This document shows, piece after piece, positions 33,948-47,700 of a DNA stretch of 64,000 nucleotides. This stretch comes from Pseudocercospora fijiensis CIRAD86 (lineage: Eukaryota; Ascomycota; Dothideomycetes; Mycosphaerellales; Mycosphaerellaceae). Position 1 is the stretch's first letter. Every line of letters begins with the position of its first letter. The position numbers and the translations under genes were made by a program. Below the pieces are notes generated by a model that did not search any database, was not told where the DNA came from, and saw only the letters and a program-made list of their open reading frames with translations. The stretch covers positions 3,334,596 to 3,398,595 of the forward strand of contig NW_006921535.1 of the NCBI RefSeq assembly GCF_000340215.1, written 5' to 3'.

Positions 33948-34144
33948 TATAAGAAGGGTATATTAGCAGGTAGATAGGGTAGTAGTAGGTATAGGTAGTA
34001 TTCGATAAGGAGCTAGGAGGAGAGGGAGGAAGGTAGGCAAGTTAGCCTATTACTAAGCGCTAAGCCCTGCCTAAGGCATCGAGACCCTAGCTTTACTCGA
34101 GCCCGTTTACATACTAATTACGTATAACCTCTTTAGTCCTAACA
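33948..34144 (-). repeat. B 5' LTR (197 bp)
   Basis: Pairs with 14667-14863; flanked on the right by AGTAT at 34145-34149. It ends CCTAACA on the + strand. Confidence 0.95.
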
Positions 34145-34149
34145 AGTAT

Positions 34150-36483
34150 AGCCTTATAGCTAGAGGTGCTAAGCTTATAGACGTATATACCGTCGGCGTC
34201 TTATTCGTAGATTAGAGTCGAATAGCGGATTAAGTCTAAATCTAAGTCAACGTTAGTACTATCGGCGTTAAGGAATTCTTCGGTGTCTTCTATGCTCTTA
34301 GTAGCGTAGAGGTTCGGGAAGGCTAACTAAACGGCGTCTACGACCTAGCGTACGGTTATCGGGGCGTTAGCGCGGATAAGGATAGCGTCTATAGCCTTAC
34401 CCTAAAGTTCGTCCTTACCCTTATTATCTAGAGGAGCGAGGCCCTTATCGTCTTTAGTTCTAGCGTTACCGATATCCTTTCCTATAGCCTTTCCTTTCTA
34501 TCCTTCGTACTACTCTTTCTCCTTTACGTTCTCGCTATCGACGTCTATCTTCTCTATATCCTACTTTTTACCTACGATTACTTTTCCCGGTTCCTACTAT
34601 TCTTTCTCCGTTACGTTCTCGCTATCGACGTCTATCTTTTCTACGTTCTGCTTTTTACTTGCGATAACCTTTCTTAGTTCCTACTCTTCTACTAAAACAG
34701 TATTCTAACGCGTCGCGTCGTTAGGGTCCTTAAGGTCCTTCTTATATAGGGCTAGTAGGCGTATAGGTATTCCCTTAGGGCGTAGGGCCGCCTTTCCCTT
34801 AGGGCGCTTAGTAGCTAACTCTACGGCGCTAGTATCGGCGTTAAGCGCGGTAGCTGCTACGGCGTCCGAGGTATGTTAGTATTAATTTACGGCTTCTCCG
34901 AGACGCTAAGGAAGGTCCTTATCGCCCTATACCTATCTTTAATTATTGCGGTAATCTATCTACGGAGTGTTAGGCTTGACTATCTTAACAATCTTAGTAG
35001 GACCGAGTACTATAGTTATAGTACGCTTTTTCTAGTAACGGCATTCCGTCTAAAATCGTATAGAGGTAGCGTATTACTTAGAGTAGGCGTCTAGCAAATC
35101 GGTGCTATCGAACGTAACTAGGTCGACGGGCTCGAGTATAATAATCTTTTCTTATGCCTTTACGTATATCGCGGCTGTCTACTACTAGACTATCGCCTCT
35201 ATAGTAACGTTCTATTCCTCCTCGAACTAGCCTAGCAAGTTATAGCAATTAGTAGTCTAATTAAGGCGCTCGTCGGCCTGCTCTAGCGTTTCGTTTTCTA
35301 GTCTATCTACCGTATATACTACAATCTGTACAATCTATACGTATACGGATATAAGGTTTAGTTCGGTCTCGTTCTAGCCTAGTATACTAGTAAGGATCTC
35401 GTATAGCTTATCGAGGGCGTTCTTTACGAAGCCGTAGCTAGCTAAGGCGCTTATAAGTTAAAAGGTAGTCTAGGTATAGGGTACCGCGAAGGGCATACCG
35501 TTCTCCTTATAAGACGTTAGAGTAAGGTCGAGCTTAGCGAGCGTCCGGATTGCGTAGTAGATATTATAGTTACGGACCTAGTCCGGGATCTCTACTAGAT
35601 CGCAAAACAATTTAGCGTACTAGGGATCGGGGACAATAACGCGGTATCGCTAGCCGTCCTAAGCGACGTCTAGCTTAGCGTCTAGGAACTAACAGAACTG
35701 CGGCAGGCCGAAAAACGTAGCCTAGCTAGCGTAATTACCTATCTCGTAGCCGTTAATACTAGCGCCCTACTATAATAAGATAGCGATACGGCGTAAGGTA
35801 TTACGGTCCTTTAGATTAGCTTTAGGGTCGAGCAGTAGTAGGGGTAGGTAGCTAAGTTCGGAGAGGTCGACTAAGCGAATTCGTATAATATATGCCCTAT
35901 CGGAGCCGTAGTGCTTTAGGAAGAAGTCCTCGAAGGTAATAGGGTTTACCCGTATAGTTCTTCCGCGTAATAGCGGGCGCGGTACTAGCGTATAATAGAT
36001 TCGTACCTATACCGTAGCGTTAACGAAGTTACTAATGTTTTCTAGTAGCGGCCGGTCGAGCTCGTAGTACAACTCTACTAGGACCTTATTATAAGGGATT
36101 TTGTTAAGGTTCGCCTACGCGATGTTTTTAGGCGAGCTAACGTAGTCCTCGTAGTGCTCGATTTATAGTAGTGCTACGGCAAATAGTAGGCCGCTAACCT
36201 TGCGACGCTAAGGTAGCTACTAGCAGCTTAGTTCTAAGAGCTCGTCTTCTTTGTAGGCGTATTACTATTATATAGGAGGGCTGCGCTCGCCCGCTAGCGG
36301 ACAGTAGCGCTTAGTACGCTCTATTTTAGGGATAGATAGTATTGTCGGGGCTAGTCGTTAAGGCGGCGTATACTTAGTAAGGATGTTAGTAATGCTAATA
36401 AATAAGCGGAGAGAATTTGGTGTATTACGTATACGTAGCAACTAAGAATTTGCGGCGTTGCTAGGGCGTTCTACGCTTATTAT
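34150..36483 (-). pseudogene. H ORF-X, N-terminal part
   Basis: The upstream half of the 1,573-codon extra frame of H. The start is probably an ATG turned ATA at 36483 or 36480 (followed by SVERPSNAANS). It contains readable sections such as FEDFFLKHYGSDRAYI and a tandem-like acidic/basic repeat (KIDVDSENVTEKE and KIDVDSENVKEKE) near 34650-34540. It joins 12282-14666 without loss of frame. It lies about 350 bp downstream of the pol end. No known domain was recognised. Confidence 0.75.
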
Positions 36484-36830
36484 AACGCAAACTTTACCTC
36501 GCTTGCGCCGCGCCGTTTATATATACGGTACGGCCCGTCCGACAATAGGACGCGTCCTACGTTAATAACAATAATAAGACGCGTCGCCGCGCGCTTTAGA
36601 GCGACAATAGGGGGGGAACAATAAAGTAAACTATTTGCGTTTTAAAACGAAGTAAAGTAGGGTACGATTCAATTATAGACAATAATGCTATAACGTAATA
36701 TGCCGCGATAGAGATGCCTATTATTGCGTATAGTGCTGCTTAGTTAACCTTCTATATAGCCGTTCTTTAGGAGTTACGTAAGCTAGGCCTCCGAGAAGGC
36801 CGAGCCTACAGTTCTCCTACTATTAACTGC
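36484..36830. other. H spacer between pol and ORF-X
   Basis: Non-coding spacer containing a seven-G run at 36611 and repeated CGC-rich words. I see no palindrome like those of C. Confidence 0.4.
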
Positions 36831-39800
36831 GGCGCGCTTAGGGATAGCGCTATCGGTACCTACTACTATAGCGCTTACTAACGTAACGCTTACTATTGTA
36901 ACGCTTGTTATAGGTAGAGGCGGTCGTACTCCTAGACAAGTTCTACTAAGTTGCGGAGGTTATCGATATCGTACTAAACGTTATACGCGTAACTATAGCT
37001 ACGCTACTTAACTAGGTACTATGTTTTGCCTCTTAAGATCCTACGTCCGAGGAGCTTTTCGACCTCGTAATATAGCGCTTTTAGGTATAGATAGTCGTTA
37101 TCGAAGAGTACTTCGTCTACTAGGCCTAGCTCTAGTATCTCTCGGTCGTATAGGTTACGGCCCTTAGGGTATAGTTCTAGCTACGAAACTAAGATTATAG
37201 GATAGATGCGTATTACTAGGGGGAGGTCGAGCTCGTACGCGAGGTTGCTAACTAGGCGTAGCACCTTAAATAGTCTAGTGCGCTATATAGAGAGCTTGCG
37301 ATTAGGGTTCCCTAGTAGGCGGTATCCCTTATATAATTTAAGCAGTACCTTTTAGCCTATCTTAAAGGAAATAGGGCGATACTTACGGTCGTATCGGTCC
37401 TTTATTATCGCTGCCGCCTACGTAAGAGAGTCTGCTACCTAGTCGCGTGCCTCCTATCTTAATACTAAGTAGTCCTTAGTAGGGAGCTCGGTAAGGGGGT
37501 TTAGCGCGTCTAGGTTCGTCTTAAATCCTTAAATTAGAATATTAGGTACCTCTCTAGTCGAGGCATTTCTAGCGTTATTAAGCTCGGCCTAGATATACGG
37601 AAGTGCGTCTATCTAATTAGCGTCTAGATAATTAGAGGTAAAGAATCGTAGTGCGATTTCTACGGTCTAATTAGTTCGCTTAGACTAGCCGTCCGACTAA
37701 GGGTAGTACGCCGTCGTTGCGAAGAACCTCGTATCTAACTTCTTAAAGGCTGCTTTTATAAAGTTACTAAGCTAAATAGGGTCCTAGTCGCCGATTATAA
37801 TAGCCGGAAGGTTACGCTCTATTTCGACATATCCTTAGATCTAATCGCTGCCGTACTACTACGCTATCTACGTTGATTTGCACTTACGTAGCATAACGCA
37901 CTTAGAGTACTTGCACGTCTTAGTAAGGAAACCGTCGTAGCCGTCTTTGTTAGGTAGTAGGCTGTAAACCTAGTCCGTAGTAATAGCGTACTATAGAATA
38001 GGCTAGCATTTAATCGGTTACAATTTACTATATAGAGGATAGCGCAGCGTCTAGTTTAGGATGTACTCGGAGTAATAAGCGATGTACTTAGAGACCTCGC
38101 GCCCGAGCCGGCGTATATAGAAGCTAGCGTATAGACGAGCGTATATGCGATAGTAACCTACGTAGTAATAATAATTATAGGCTATTTAGAAAACTTCTTT
38201 ATATAGGGAACGGGGAATGTATAGCCTCTCCCTACCGTTAGTATCGTCCTTGAAATAGATAAGGTCGTTACGTAAGAAAAAGCAGAGTCCTAATAGGCTT
38301 AACTCGGCCTCGCCCGTAATATCTACCTCTTTATAATTAGGGTTAGCGTCCTTATCTAGAGTCCTCTTAGCGGCGTCTCGTAGGCGGCGTTCTTCTACGG
38401 CGTTTAGCTAAGCTAAGATTGCGGACTAATAGGGGTCCTTAGTATATCCCGCCTTTAAGTCGTTCTTAAATTCGGTAGCGAGTTCTACGAGTACGGAGTA
38501 GAAAACTATAGGCTCGTTAGAGGTATACGTTCGGCCGGAGTGCTCGTTAATTATAGTAGCGTAAAAGCAAATCGCACCCTCGCTTTCGCATAGGTATATA
38601 TAGTACGCGTCGATTACATTATTCGCGGGCGCCGGATCGTCGTACGCTAGGGGATCTAGTATATCGTATACTTAATCTACTACTCGGTTAAGATCCGCTA
38701 CGAGTCTACTTAAGGCGTCCGGTATTCTATAAAGGCGTCCTAGGCGGTAGTATACCTTAAGCTTAGGATACTAAGAGAGGTACTAACTAGCTCGTACTAG
38801 ACGGAGGTTGAGCTTGTCCGTAGACGTAGTCGTCGCTAGGCTCGCTGCCGTAGTAATACCTAGGGCCGCAATATAGTCGGAAAACATATATACCGGCTTG
38901 CGTACCGCTTGTAAGATTATTCGTACCTTCCGTACTATCTAGACTAGTCCGCTAACCTTAAGCTCGGTAGCTAGGTACCGCTTTTCTACGTCCGTAAGGG
39001 CTTTACTAAGGTATATAATAACTTGTACCTAATCTGCTAGGAAGCGTACGGCCTTGCTATTCTCGATAGTCGGCTCTAGATCTCCCTTAACGTAGTATAC
39101 TACCGCTGCGAATCCTCTTATATAGGCGTCTAGGTCGATATATATAGGGCGATTAGGGTCCGCGTAATAGGAGAACTTAAAATCGCGGTACATCTGCCTT
39201 AGGATATTAAAGGCCTTATACTCGGTTTCTAGTGCCTCGTTTACGTCGAAGGCTAGGGTCCTAGCTACGTAGCGCTTTCGCTTATTGCCCTTGTTAGCTA
39301 GGCTAAAGCGCAAGAGCTCTTTCTTACGGTTCTCGAATAGTATCGTAATCGTAGAGTAGTATAGAATATACTGTCGTTGCTATCTAGTAAGCCCTAAGTA
39401 AAATTCGATGTCCTTTAGGGTCGTAGGGAATTTCAAGTCTAGGATAGCCTAGACCTTTTCCTTATAAGTAGTATATCCTAGTTCTAACACTCGTTAGCCT
39501 AAAAGCTTCGTAGATAGATACGCGAGGAACGACTTATACGGTGCGATACTAATGTTCTTACCTACTAGGCACTCGAATACCGCGTTTAGATACTATAGGT
39601 ACTCTTCGAAGGTACGGGAGTAGATAACAATATCGTCGATATACGCGCGGCAGTAGGATTTGTATCGCTTAAGTATCTTATTAAGCTAGCGCTAGACATA
39701 TTATACGCTATTCGAGAAACCTATAATAGCTATATATATCTATTCCTAGCTACGGTAGCTATTAATCGCGAATTTGCTATAGTCCTTCTCGGCTACTACC

Positions 39801-41650
39801 TATTAATAGAAAAACGACACTGCGTCTACCGTTATAATATAAGTCGAGCCGCGTAGTGCCTTAATAATGTCCTCTTATCTAGGGAGCGGGTAAGAATCCT
39901 TAACTGTAATTTTGTTTAGGCCTCTAATATCTACGACCGTACGTCCCTTACGGACTAGCTTGCTATCTACTATAGTCGTCTTCTAGACTATAAAGACTAG
40001 GAACCCGAACTAAGTAGGCTTAGTAGTAAAGGACATCTTTCCTTACGTATATAGAGGGTCGAAGGTCTTATTTACGACCTCTTCGTCGGGGCCGTAGAGT
40101 AGGTACGCTACTATAGGGACTTTGTTATTTTCGTAGCCTAGCTTTAGCGTAACCTCTAGGAAATCGGACTTAGGGATGTCTACGGTAGTGCCCTTGTCCC
40201 TCTATAGGTCCTCGTACTTCTTTACTACGGCCTCGATACGTTATACCTACTCCTTAGTACTATACGCTATTACTCTATTAAAAAGCTACCTCTCCTTCGT
40301 AGAGTTCGGCAGGTCCGGTAGCGGAAGGCTAGCTACGGCGTACTCTTCGGGCGCTATATAGTAGCAGCTATAGTAGTCGCACTCGCGTATATACCCTATC
40401 TTTATATATCGCAGTAGAGTCTATAGCTAATCCGTATTATTACGGACCTATACGAAATTCACTACGGCGTCTACGACTACGGCGTAGATAGTTAAGGCCT
40501 TATTCTTAAGTTCCTAGTTCTATAGGTAGAACGTAACGTCGCGGTCTAAAGGGAGGTGCGTTCTAAACTAGACAGGCACTAAAGACATAGTCTGCGGTGC
40601 TAGAACGACGTTCTTATCGCCCGAGTATACTACTATACGGAACTTAGCTTAATCTTTGCGGCCTACTAGTAGGGGAATCTTCGCTTTTTCGTAGGAATTA
40701 ATCGTTGCGGTACGGTATAGTATATTAATCTTAATGCCCTCTAGGCTAATAATGTCTATCGCTATAAGGAACTTAGCGCTAAGTTCCTTAACGACGTATA
40801 CCTTATAACGTATATAGGCGATAACCTTAGTACCCTTAACGATTCCTAGTACCTAAAAATCGAGATTTACGTACTCGCTAATATCCGTCGAACCTACGCC
40901 CTTAACCTTTAGTAGAGCTACTAAGCGCTTACGCTCGATATCCGGGCGTATCTAGCGTAGGAAAGCCTTATCGATAAGTAATATAGTAGCGCCTATATCT
41001 AGGCAAACTGCGTATTCTATACCGTCTTTCTCTAAGCGCATAACTATGCGTAGATAATAATAGCCTCGAAACGCGTACCCTCCCTTAACCTTTAGCAATA
41101 TAGCGGACTTAATAAGCCTAGCGTCCTCTTCGGAGCTATCCTTCTTAGGCGTTAGCTCCGTAGCGTACTTAGTACGCCTATAGTCCTATAAGAGATTGTT
41201 ACTATCGAACTTAGAGCTATAGTTTAAGCATAAGAATTTTAAAGGCAGTATCGTAGCGAAGGGTTCTATAGCTAGAGGAAGGTGCTTACCGACGTATAGG
41301 GAAAAGAGCGATAGTAGCGGAACTTCGCTATAGTATACTAATACGGAGTTCTATAAAGAGGCGTTATTATCTACGTCGTCTAATCTATAGTAGATATCTA
41401 CCTAGTCGTTAAAATATGCCGGTACGGAGTGCGGGCTTACTAGCCTCGCCGAGTAGCGTAAGCTTAATCGTAGGCGTAAGGGTAAACTCGGGTATAGGAT
41501 AGAGGTAGGGTCTTCGACCTAAGGCTCCGGTACCTACTTATTAGCGTAGTAGTTGCGCGGGGCGTTATTGCCTTAGCGGCCGCGTTCTTACTAACCCTAG
41601 GTATCGCGTACGTCGTTTTACGTACCTCTATCTTATCGTCGTCTACGATT
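36831..41650 (-). pseudogene. pol: H pol: protease, RT, RNase H, integrase, chromodomain, RIP-mutated
   Basis: Protease motif CLDIGATILLID at about 41012-40985 (DTGA-type with Thr lost). RT: VVDIRGLNKITVKDSYPLP at about 39940 and the catalytic RAYIDDIVIYSR at about 39653-39620, intact. RNase H: RPIYIDLDAYIRGFAAVVYY at about 39160-39100. Integrase: the DDE-domain segment ATTAYYP-SDG-SKRTN-TVEIALRFF at about 37720-37640. The C-terminal chromodomain (RGKT-YLVK-RSYSYAYNV-YDIDNL) is at about 37060-36950. Stops are TAG/TAA. It belongs to the large fungal Ty3/gypsy group with this VVDIRGLNKIT-type RT, distinct from A and C. Confidence 0.9.
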
Positions 41651-43286
41651 AGCATTCTTGCTACCGCGTGCTTTATAGCCCCAATTATTATTACGTAGCT
41701 CTGCCCGATTATTACGGTTAGAAGCGTACTCTTTTTAGCGTCCCTCCTCCGCTAGGGCTTACCTATCGTTTCCTTAATCTCGGCGCTAATACTAGTTTTA
41801 ATTAGTATAGCTACTATTCCTAGGGCACTTATTGCTATAGCCGCTAGCGTAACCGCGACCTAAATTGTCGCGATATCCGCGTACTGCTACGGCGTACCGA
41901 TCGTCGAACCTACTAGCGTAACCGCGACCTAAAGTATCGCGATACGCGCCTAAAGAATCGGCGTACTAGTCGCTATTGCGAGCGTTTCGGTATTGTAACT
42001 TACTATTATACCTATTGCGGCCTCGTACTATACCGTAGATATCGGACTATATATACCTACGGCACTACGCTTTATACTTGTCTTCTACGGCTCGCGTAAA
42101 AGTGTAAATCGTATTACTTAGTAAAGGCTTATCGAGCTTGTCTTATAGGCGAGGCTCGAATCGTAACTACGCCTAGTAGAGAAGAGCGTACGGCCTATTA
42201 GGGTCTATCTCGAGACCTGCCTCGCGTACGTAGCAGATATAGTTTATAATAAACTGCTAGGGTACTCTACGGTTGCGTACGTCCTATACCGTATACGATT
42301 CGGCGTATAGCTTGTCCTAGGCCTCGATAATAGACCTGCTAAACTTGTCCCTTAGTGCCTTATACTAGCGCTTAATGCCCTCTCCTCCGCGAATCGTATT
42401 ACGATTATTGCTTATAAGCTCGTAAATAAACTATTATTATACGGCTCTACGGAGGCACTTCGTAAGCTAAGTACGCACTATGCGGGCGTAATTAACCGCC
42501 GCGTAATCGCAAGCTACGTCTAAGAACAGGTATACTAAGGTAAATGTAACCTTATTACCGTATGTATAGATGTCCTAGCTATCTAAGTCCGCGTATAGGG
42601 CGTCGGGGTAGAAGTACCCGATATCTATCGGGTTAAACCTCTCTAAGCGCTAAGAACGCTACGGGCTATAATAGGGTAAGCGGCTAAAGCGGAAATTGTC
42701 TATATAGTAAGGGTTAAAACCGTAACCTCGCGGGCTAAAGTTCCTACTATAGGTACTAGAGTCGCTAGGGCTCGGGCTTAGAGGCCCTTCGCTAGTAGCG
42801 CCGCCTTAGCTATAGCGGCGTTATCTAGCCTCGGCGTTGCGTTGTACGTTACGCTGTAACTAATAAGGCTAGGCTTCGACTAGGTTAGGTAGTAGGGCTA
42901 ATAGAACCTACTCCTATAGGACCTGTTTATATAGACCTGCCCGCGCGAGGCGTTTAGCTCGTCTAGTGTCTAGCCTGTCTTATACTAAGCTCGAAGGGAT
43001 ACTTTAGCGTAACTAGTCGATCTCGTTACAGATCTCGTCCCTAAGCTACTAAGTTTAGATAACCTATTAATTTGCTAGTTGTCTAAACAGCTAGCGTATT
43101 TTATTACGCAAGACGGCTAGGTTAGCGGCGTTTAGGATTTCGCCGTTAGCGTCTTTAGCGGCCGCGTTAGCGCTAGCGGCGTTCTAGTTCTCGCGTACTA
43201 GGACTTCGCGTAGTGCGCCCCCTTATAGGTATTAAGGCTACGGATTGTCGTAAGCTAGCTACTTGCCGTTACGCTAGTTTTAGGAG
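41651..43286 (-). pseudogene. gag: H gag, 3' part (after element A)
   Basis: Continues the gag frame beyond the A insertion. It includes a capsid-like helical region and then an Arg/Asn/Gly/Tyr-rich segment with an imperfect repeat (RGRNRYN, LGRGYASRFDDRYAV, LGRGYASGYSNK) at about 42100-41820. H2 carries the same region up to its interruption at 57756. Confidence 0.7.
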
Positions 43287-43291
43287 GATAG

Positions 43292-43488
43292 TATAAGAAG
43301 GGTTATGTTAGCAGGTAGATAGGGTAGTAGTGAATTAGTGTAGTATTCGATAGAGATCTAAAAGGAGAGGGAGGAAGGCAGGCTAGTTAGCCTAACGCTA
43401 AGCGCCAAGCCCTACCTAAGGCACTAAGACCCTAGCTTCACTCGGCCTAATTACATACTAATCACGTATAGCCTCTTTGGCCCTAATA
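43292..43488 (-). repeat. A 3' LTR (197 bp)
   Basis: Differs from the 5' LTR by a handful of transitions. The polypurine tract follows at 43489-43505 on the - strand (AGAAGGGAAGCGTG). Confidence 0.95.
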
Positions 43489-44677
43489 CACGCTTCCCTT
43501 CTAAAGGCCGCGCCCTCGTAGCCTACCTATATTCCAATCTCGACCCCTATTGCCGCTAACTTAGCAGGTCTAATAAGCTGCTTAGTCCGCGCTAAATTAA
43601 ACACTTAACTACCTAATTATATAACTATGTCAAACCTCACTTCTAACACAACACAATATGCAACTCTAACTGCGCTATTCTTATATATAATAAAGTGATA
43701 TATATCTACGAGAATTGAGGGCCTTCGACTAATTATAATACGAGCGCGTCTTCCCTACTATAATAGGTAGACGTACGAGGTATTGCAGCCCTGCCTCCGC
43801 TCTAAGTAATGTCGTACCGAGTTCTTTGCGTCTACTCTTAAAAGACTTAGAAATGTCCGCTTCCGAGGGTTTGTCCGTTTCCGAGGGATTGTTCTTATTA
43901 TTACGAGGACTATTATTGTTTATAGTTTCGCTAGCCCTAATTAGTTAGGTTTAGCAGCCTTTAAGTGTTAACTAATTATATCTTTTTAAAAAAAACACAG
44001 CTCGTCTGGTTTCTATAGGTAAAGGCTATTATAAGTGTAGTAGTAGAGGTTCGCCTCGCTTAAAGGGTTAGATAGATCGAGGAGTAACCTATTGTCCGCA
44101 AGATCGACCCCGGCTAGCTTGGCTCTATAGTTTTGCCCTTAGTTAGTTAGTCTATTAGTCGCTCAATCTTTTAAGCGGCTTAAAGTTTTAGTTAAAGTTT
44201 TAATTAAAGGTGCCTTAGGCTCGTAGTGCAGGTAAGGTTGTGTCTATAGGCGTAGCGACAATAGTAAGTAATGTTAACAATAGCGGCGCTAGTCGTCTTA
44301 GCGCTAACTTCACCTTGTTTTAATTTCCTTCTTTAACTAATAATATACTCCGCAATACCGTTACTAACATAGCCGCGCCGGCCGTGCCGCCCTTTAGCAT
44401 AGACGAGACGCTGTCGTTATTATTATTATCACCCTTCTACGCGCCTACGCGCCGCCCTCGCCGATCTCCTAGGCCTCGAGGCCTCGATAGAAGGAAGGAA
44501 CAAGAGGGGGACCTAAATACTAGGAGAAGGGCCTTGTAGGGCGCGTTAGTAGAGAGGTAGTTTCCTAAAAGAGTAGCGAATAGTTAGCGCGTTATAGCGC
44601 GCTTGTTAACACTCGGTGCGCGTTTATTATAGTAGTATAGTCTTATTATCCTAGTTTGCCGGCCTCTAATTAGTTAG
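43489..44677 (-). other. A long 3' non-coding region
   Basis: About 1.2 kb between the chromodomain and the 3' LTR, aligned with B 14864-15993. No coding frame was supported. Confidence 0.6.
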
Positions 44678-44704
44678 CTTAATAGCACCCCGGGGGTAGT
44701 ATTG
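44678..44704. repeat. GC palindrome in A
   Basis: CTTAATAGCACCCC then GGGGGTAGTATTG, same design as the five palindromes of element C although A belongs to another family. Confidence 0.85.
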
Positions 44705-44729
44705 TTCCTAGGCTTAGTAGTAATATTAT

Positions 44730-47700
44730 AGGCATTATAAGCTCTTAGCCTTCTTCGTGTTCTTTACGCTAGTCTAATACTCATCTAACAACTTAGTTAT
44801 ATCCTTAAACGAGTCTTTAGCCTCCTAAGAGTCCTATTTAGGTAAATAGCCTTGCTATCTTAATAGGTACTCCTTCTTGCCTTTCCTAGTCCGGTGCTAT
44901 AGGATACGTTCTATAGACTATAGCTCTTTACTATCCGCTAGTATGTCTTCGTATTTAGTAGGGGCTTTATCCCCCTCGCGTAGGTAATATAGCTTAAGGA
45001 GGGATATATAGAAGGTGTTATAGATAGTGTAATAAGGAGGAAGCTACAACTAATAGGCCTATACGGAGGAGCCCTTAACTTCTCGAATGCGGAATAGACT
45101 AATGTACCTTGGTACTAGTTTGGGGCGTGTTTTGCTATTAGGTAATAGGTGTTTACGGATGCGGAGGTTCTTCGTACTAAGTATAACTATGTTGCCTTGT
45201 TTGAAGGTTATTAGCGTATAGTGTTTGTTATAGTAGGCCTTCTAATAGGCCTAGGCCTTTGCTAGTTTGTTAGCTATTATAGCGTGAATTTCCCGTATCT
45301 TTTAAACCCTCTTAATAGCCGCTAGCGTCTTAGGTGTTAGTACTTAACGCGCTTCCCTTTCCTTACGCTCGGCCTCGAGCGAGGTAAATAGGTCTTATAG
45401 TAAGGCGGCGTTCTAGCCTATTATAGCTATATATAGTAAAACCTTAGTAGATAAGTATATACTATTGTTGTATACGAATTCTATAGGCTGTAGGAGATTA
45501 ACCTAGTTATTAGGGTTCTTATTAATGTAGCTGCGTAGGTACTGCTATAGCGTAGCATTCTGCCTTTCGGTTTAACTATCTGTTTGTAGATAGAATGCTA
45601 TAGATAGGCGATGCTTGAGTCTTAGCTATAGGCAAATCTTACTCTAATAATAAGATGTAAATATCGAGCCTCGGTTAGAGACTATCCCTTTAGGGGTCCC
45701 CTAATAGGTATAGAAGATGTTGTTCTACAGCGCTTCTGCTATATTAATAGTAGTCCAATCTTTCCGCGCCGGGATATATCGAGCGCCCTTAGTAAATCGG
45801 TCTATAACGACTAGAATGGCGTTAAAGATGTCTTTGCTTCCTCTTCGCTTAGTAGGGGGAAGACCTGTAATAAAATCTATTATAAGCTCTACAAATAGCT
45901 TATAAGGGATTAGCAATGAGGATAACTCGCTAAAAGGCTAATACTTTAGTGCCTTAATACGTTAATATACGGCGCACGTGTTTACGTAGTCCTTTATATC
46001 CCGCTTACTATTTAGCTAGTAGTATGTGCGCGATAGTAGCTCGTGCGACCTCTCTATACTATAGTAACTAGCAAGCTTACTATTATAGTGTCGCTTAAGA
46101 AGCTCTTATCGGATCGAATGTTTAGCAGGGACATAGTATCTGCCCTTGAACTTTAAATAACCTTTGTTATCGATCGACTAGTTGTTACTCTTACTAGATC
46201 GAGTCTTTCGCCTACTTACAAGCTTGTCTATACGTTTAGCAGCAAAGGCGTCCCTCTACTAAGCCCGTAATAGCTTATCTATAAACGATTGACTATCCCT
46301 ATTTACAAGGTTATTTAACAGCACCCTCGCTATTAAACGAGGTACGTATTGTATGCATCTAATAGCACTAGTAGCCGGATTAACTATATTAGTGCTTTAA
46401 TCGCTGTTACTATATATAGCGATATCGACTAGGGAGTTATTATAACTTCTCCTATCTGTATCCTTAGCTCTTGCCTTAACACGTACTATTAATATAGCAA
46501 GAGCATTAATATGCTTTAAGCCGTCGCGGAGTCCGGTAAGCCGCTCATCCTACGCGTGCTTATTAACAATATAGGCTATAGCAATCTTATACTGTAGGGT
46601 TAGAAACAATAAATTAATAGATTGCTAAGTCCCGCTATCGTAATTAGGTCGCCTCGATAGGCTATTAGCAGGGTTGCTTACGCCTAGCCGATATAATACA
46701 TTAAAATCAAACCTAGCGAGGTAGACGGCCTATCTAGCCTATCGACCTATAACCCTAGTAACCTTCGTGATTCTACGGAGGTTGTTATAGTCTATATAGA
46801 CCTGTATTGTATATTGAGCCCTATCGAGGTAGTGCCTCTAATGCTTAAAGGCCTCGATAATAGCTAAGAGCTCTTGCTCGTAGGTCTCGTAGCGACGCTT
46901 AGCATTAATTATCTTTCTCGAGAAGAAGGTAATTAGGTGCTAGTGATTGTTATTAGCCTATTGTAATATAATAGCTAATATAGCAAACTGTAAAGCGTTA
47001 GTCTCAATGCGGATCTGCTTGCTTAGTACAAAATAGTGCAATAAGGGGACTTTAGTAAAGCGCTTCTTTAAACCGTTAAAAGCGGCTTGTGCTCTATTAG
47101 TCTATTTGAACTCTCTAGTTAGGTTAGCCTTGGTTTTAGTAAGCTTAGTTAGTAGCATTATATGCCTCGAATAGCCCTTAATAAATCGGCGATAGAAGTT
47201 AGCAAAACCGAGGAACGACTACAGCTCCTTAATTAACGTAGGAACAGGCCATTTAGTAATAGTTTTAATCCGATTAGGATCAGCCTTAACACCCTTAGTT
47301 GATACGAGGAAGCCGAGGAATGATACCTCTTTAGTAGCAAAGGTGCATTTAGAAGGCTTGCAATATAAGCTATAGGCCCTTAGGCGATCGAGTACCTTAC
47401 GGACTGTAGCCTAGTGTTCCGCAATGTTAGGAGAGTGTGTGTAAACTAGGATATTATCTAGGTAAACTATACAGAGGTGATCTAATAGGCCTAATAGGGC
47501 CCGATTGATATAGGACTAGAATATAGCAGGGGCATTAGCTAGCCTAAATAGCATAACTAAGTACTTAAAATAGCTATAGCGAGTACGAAAGGCCGTCTTC
47601 TATTTATCGCCCTTGCGAATACAGATACGATAGTACGTATCCTTAATGTCTAGTATAGTATAGAAGTAAGCCCTAGAAAGGCGATCGAGGGTCTTATTAA

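Larger units (their letters stand above)
14667..34144 (-). mobile_element. B: Ty3/gypsy chromovirus in H, itself interrupted by C
   Basis: The LTRs are 14667-14863 and 33948-34144 (197 bp each), with TSD AGTAT at 14662-14666 and 34145-34149. Without C (20970-33281 plus a 4-bp TSD) it is 7,162 bp, matching element A (7,159 bp). The - strand order is 5' LTR, gag, protease, RT, RNase H, integrase, chromodomain, a long 3' region, 3' LTR. A 134-bp gap (15994-16127) lies between the chromodomain and the 3' region. B sits inside ORF-X of H. Confidence 0.95.

Noticed and set aside
34873..35094. 73-codon + strand frame within H
   Set aside because: It is antisense to ORF-X, whose frame is supported over 4.7 kb.
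45717..45905. Short + strand frame of 62 codons
   Set aside because: It is antisense to the integrase core of A at 45725-45916, which has clear family motifs.
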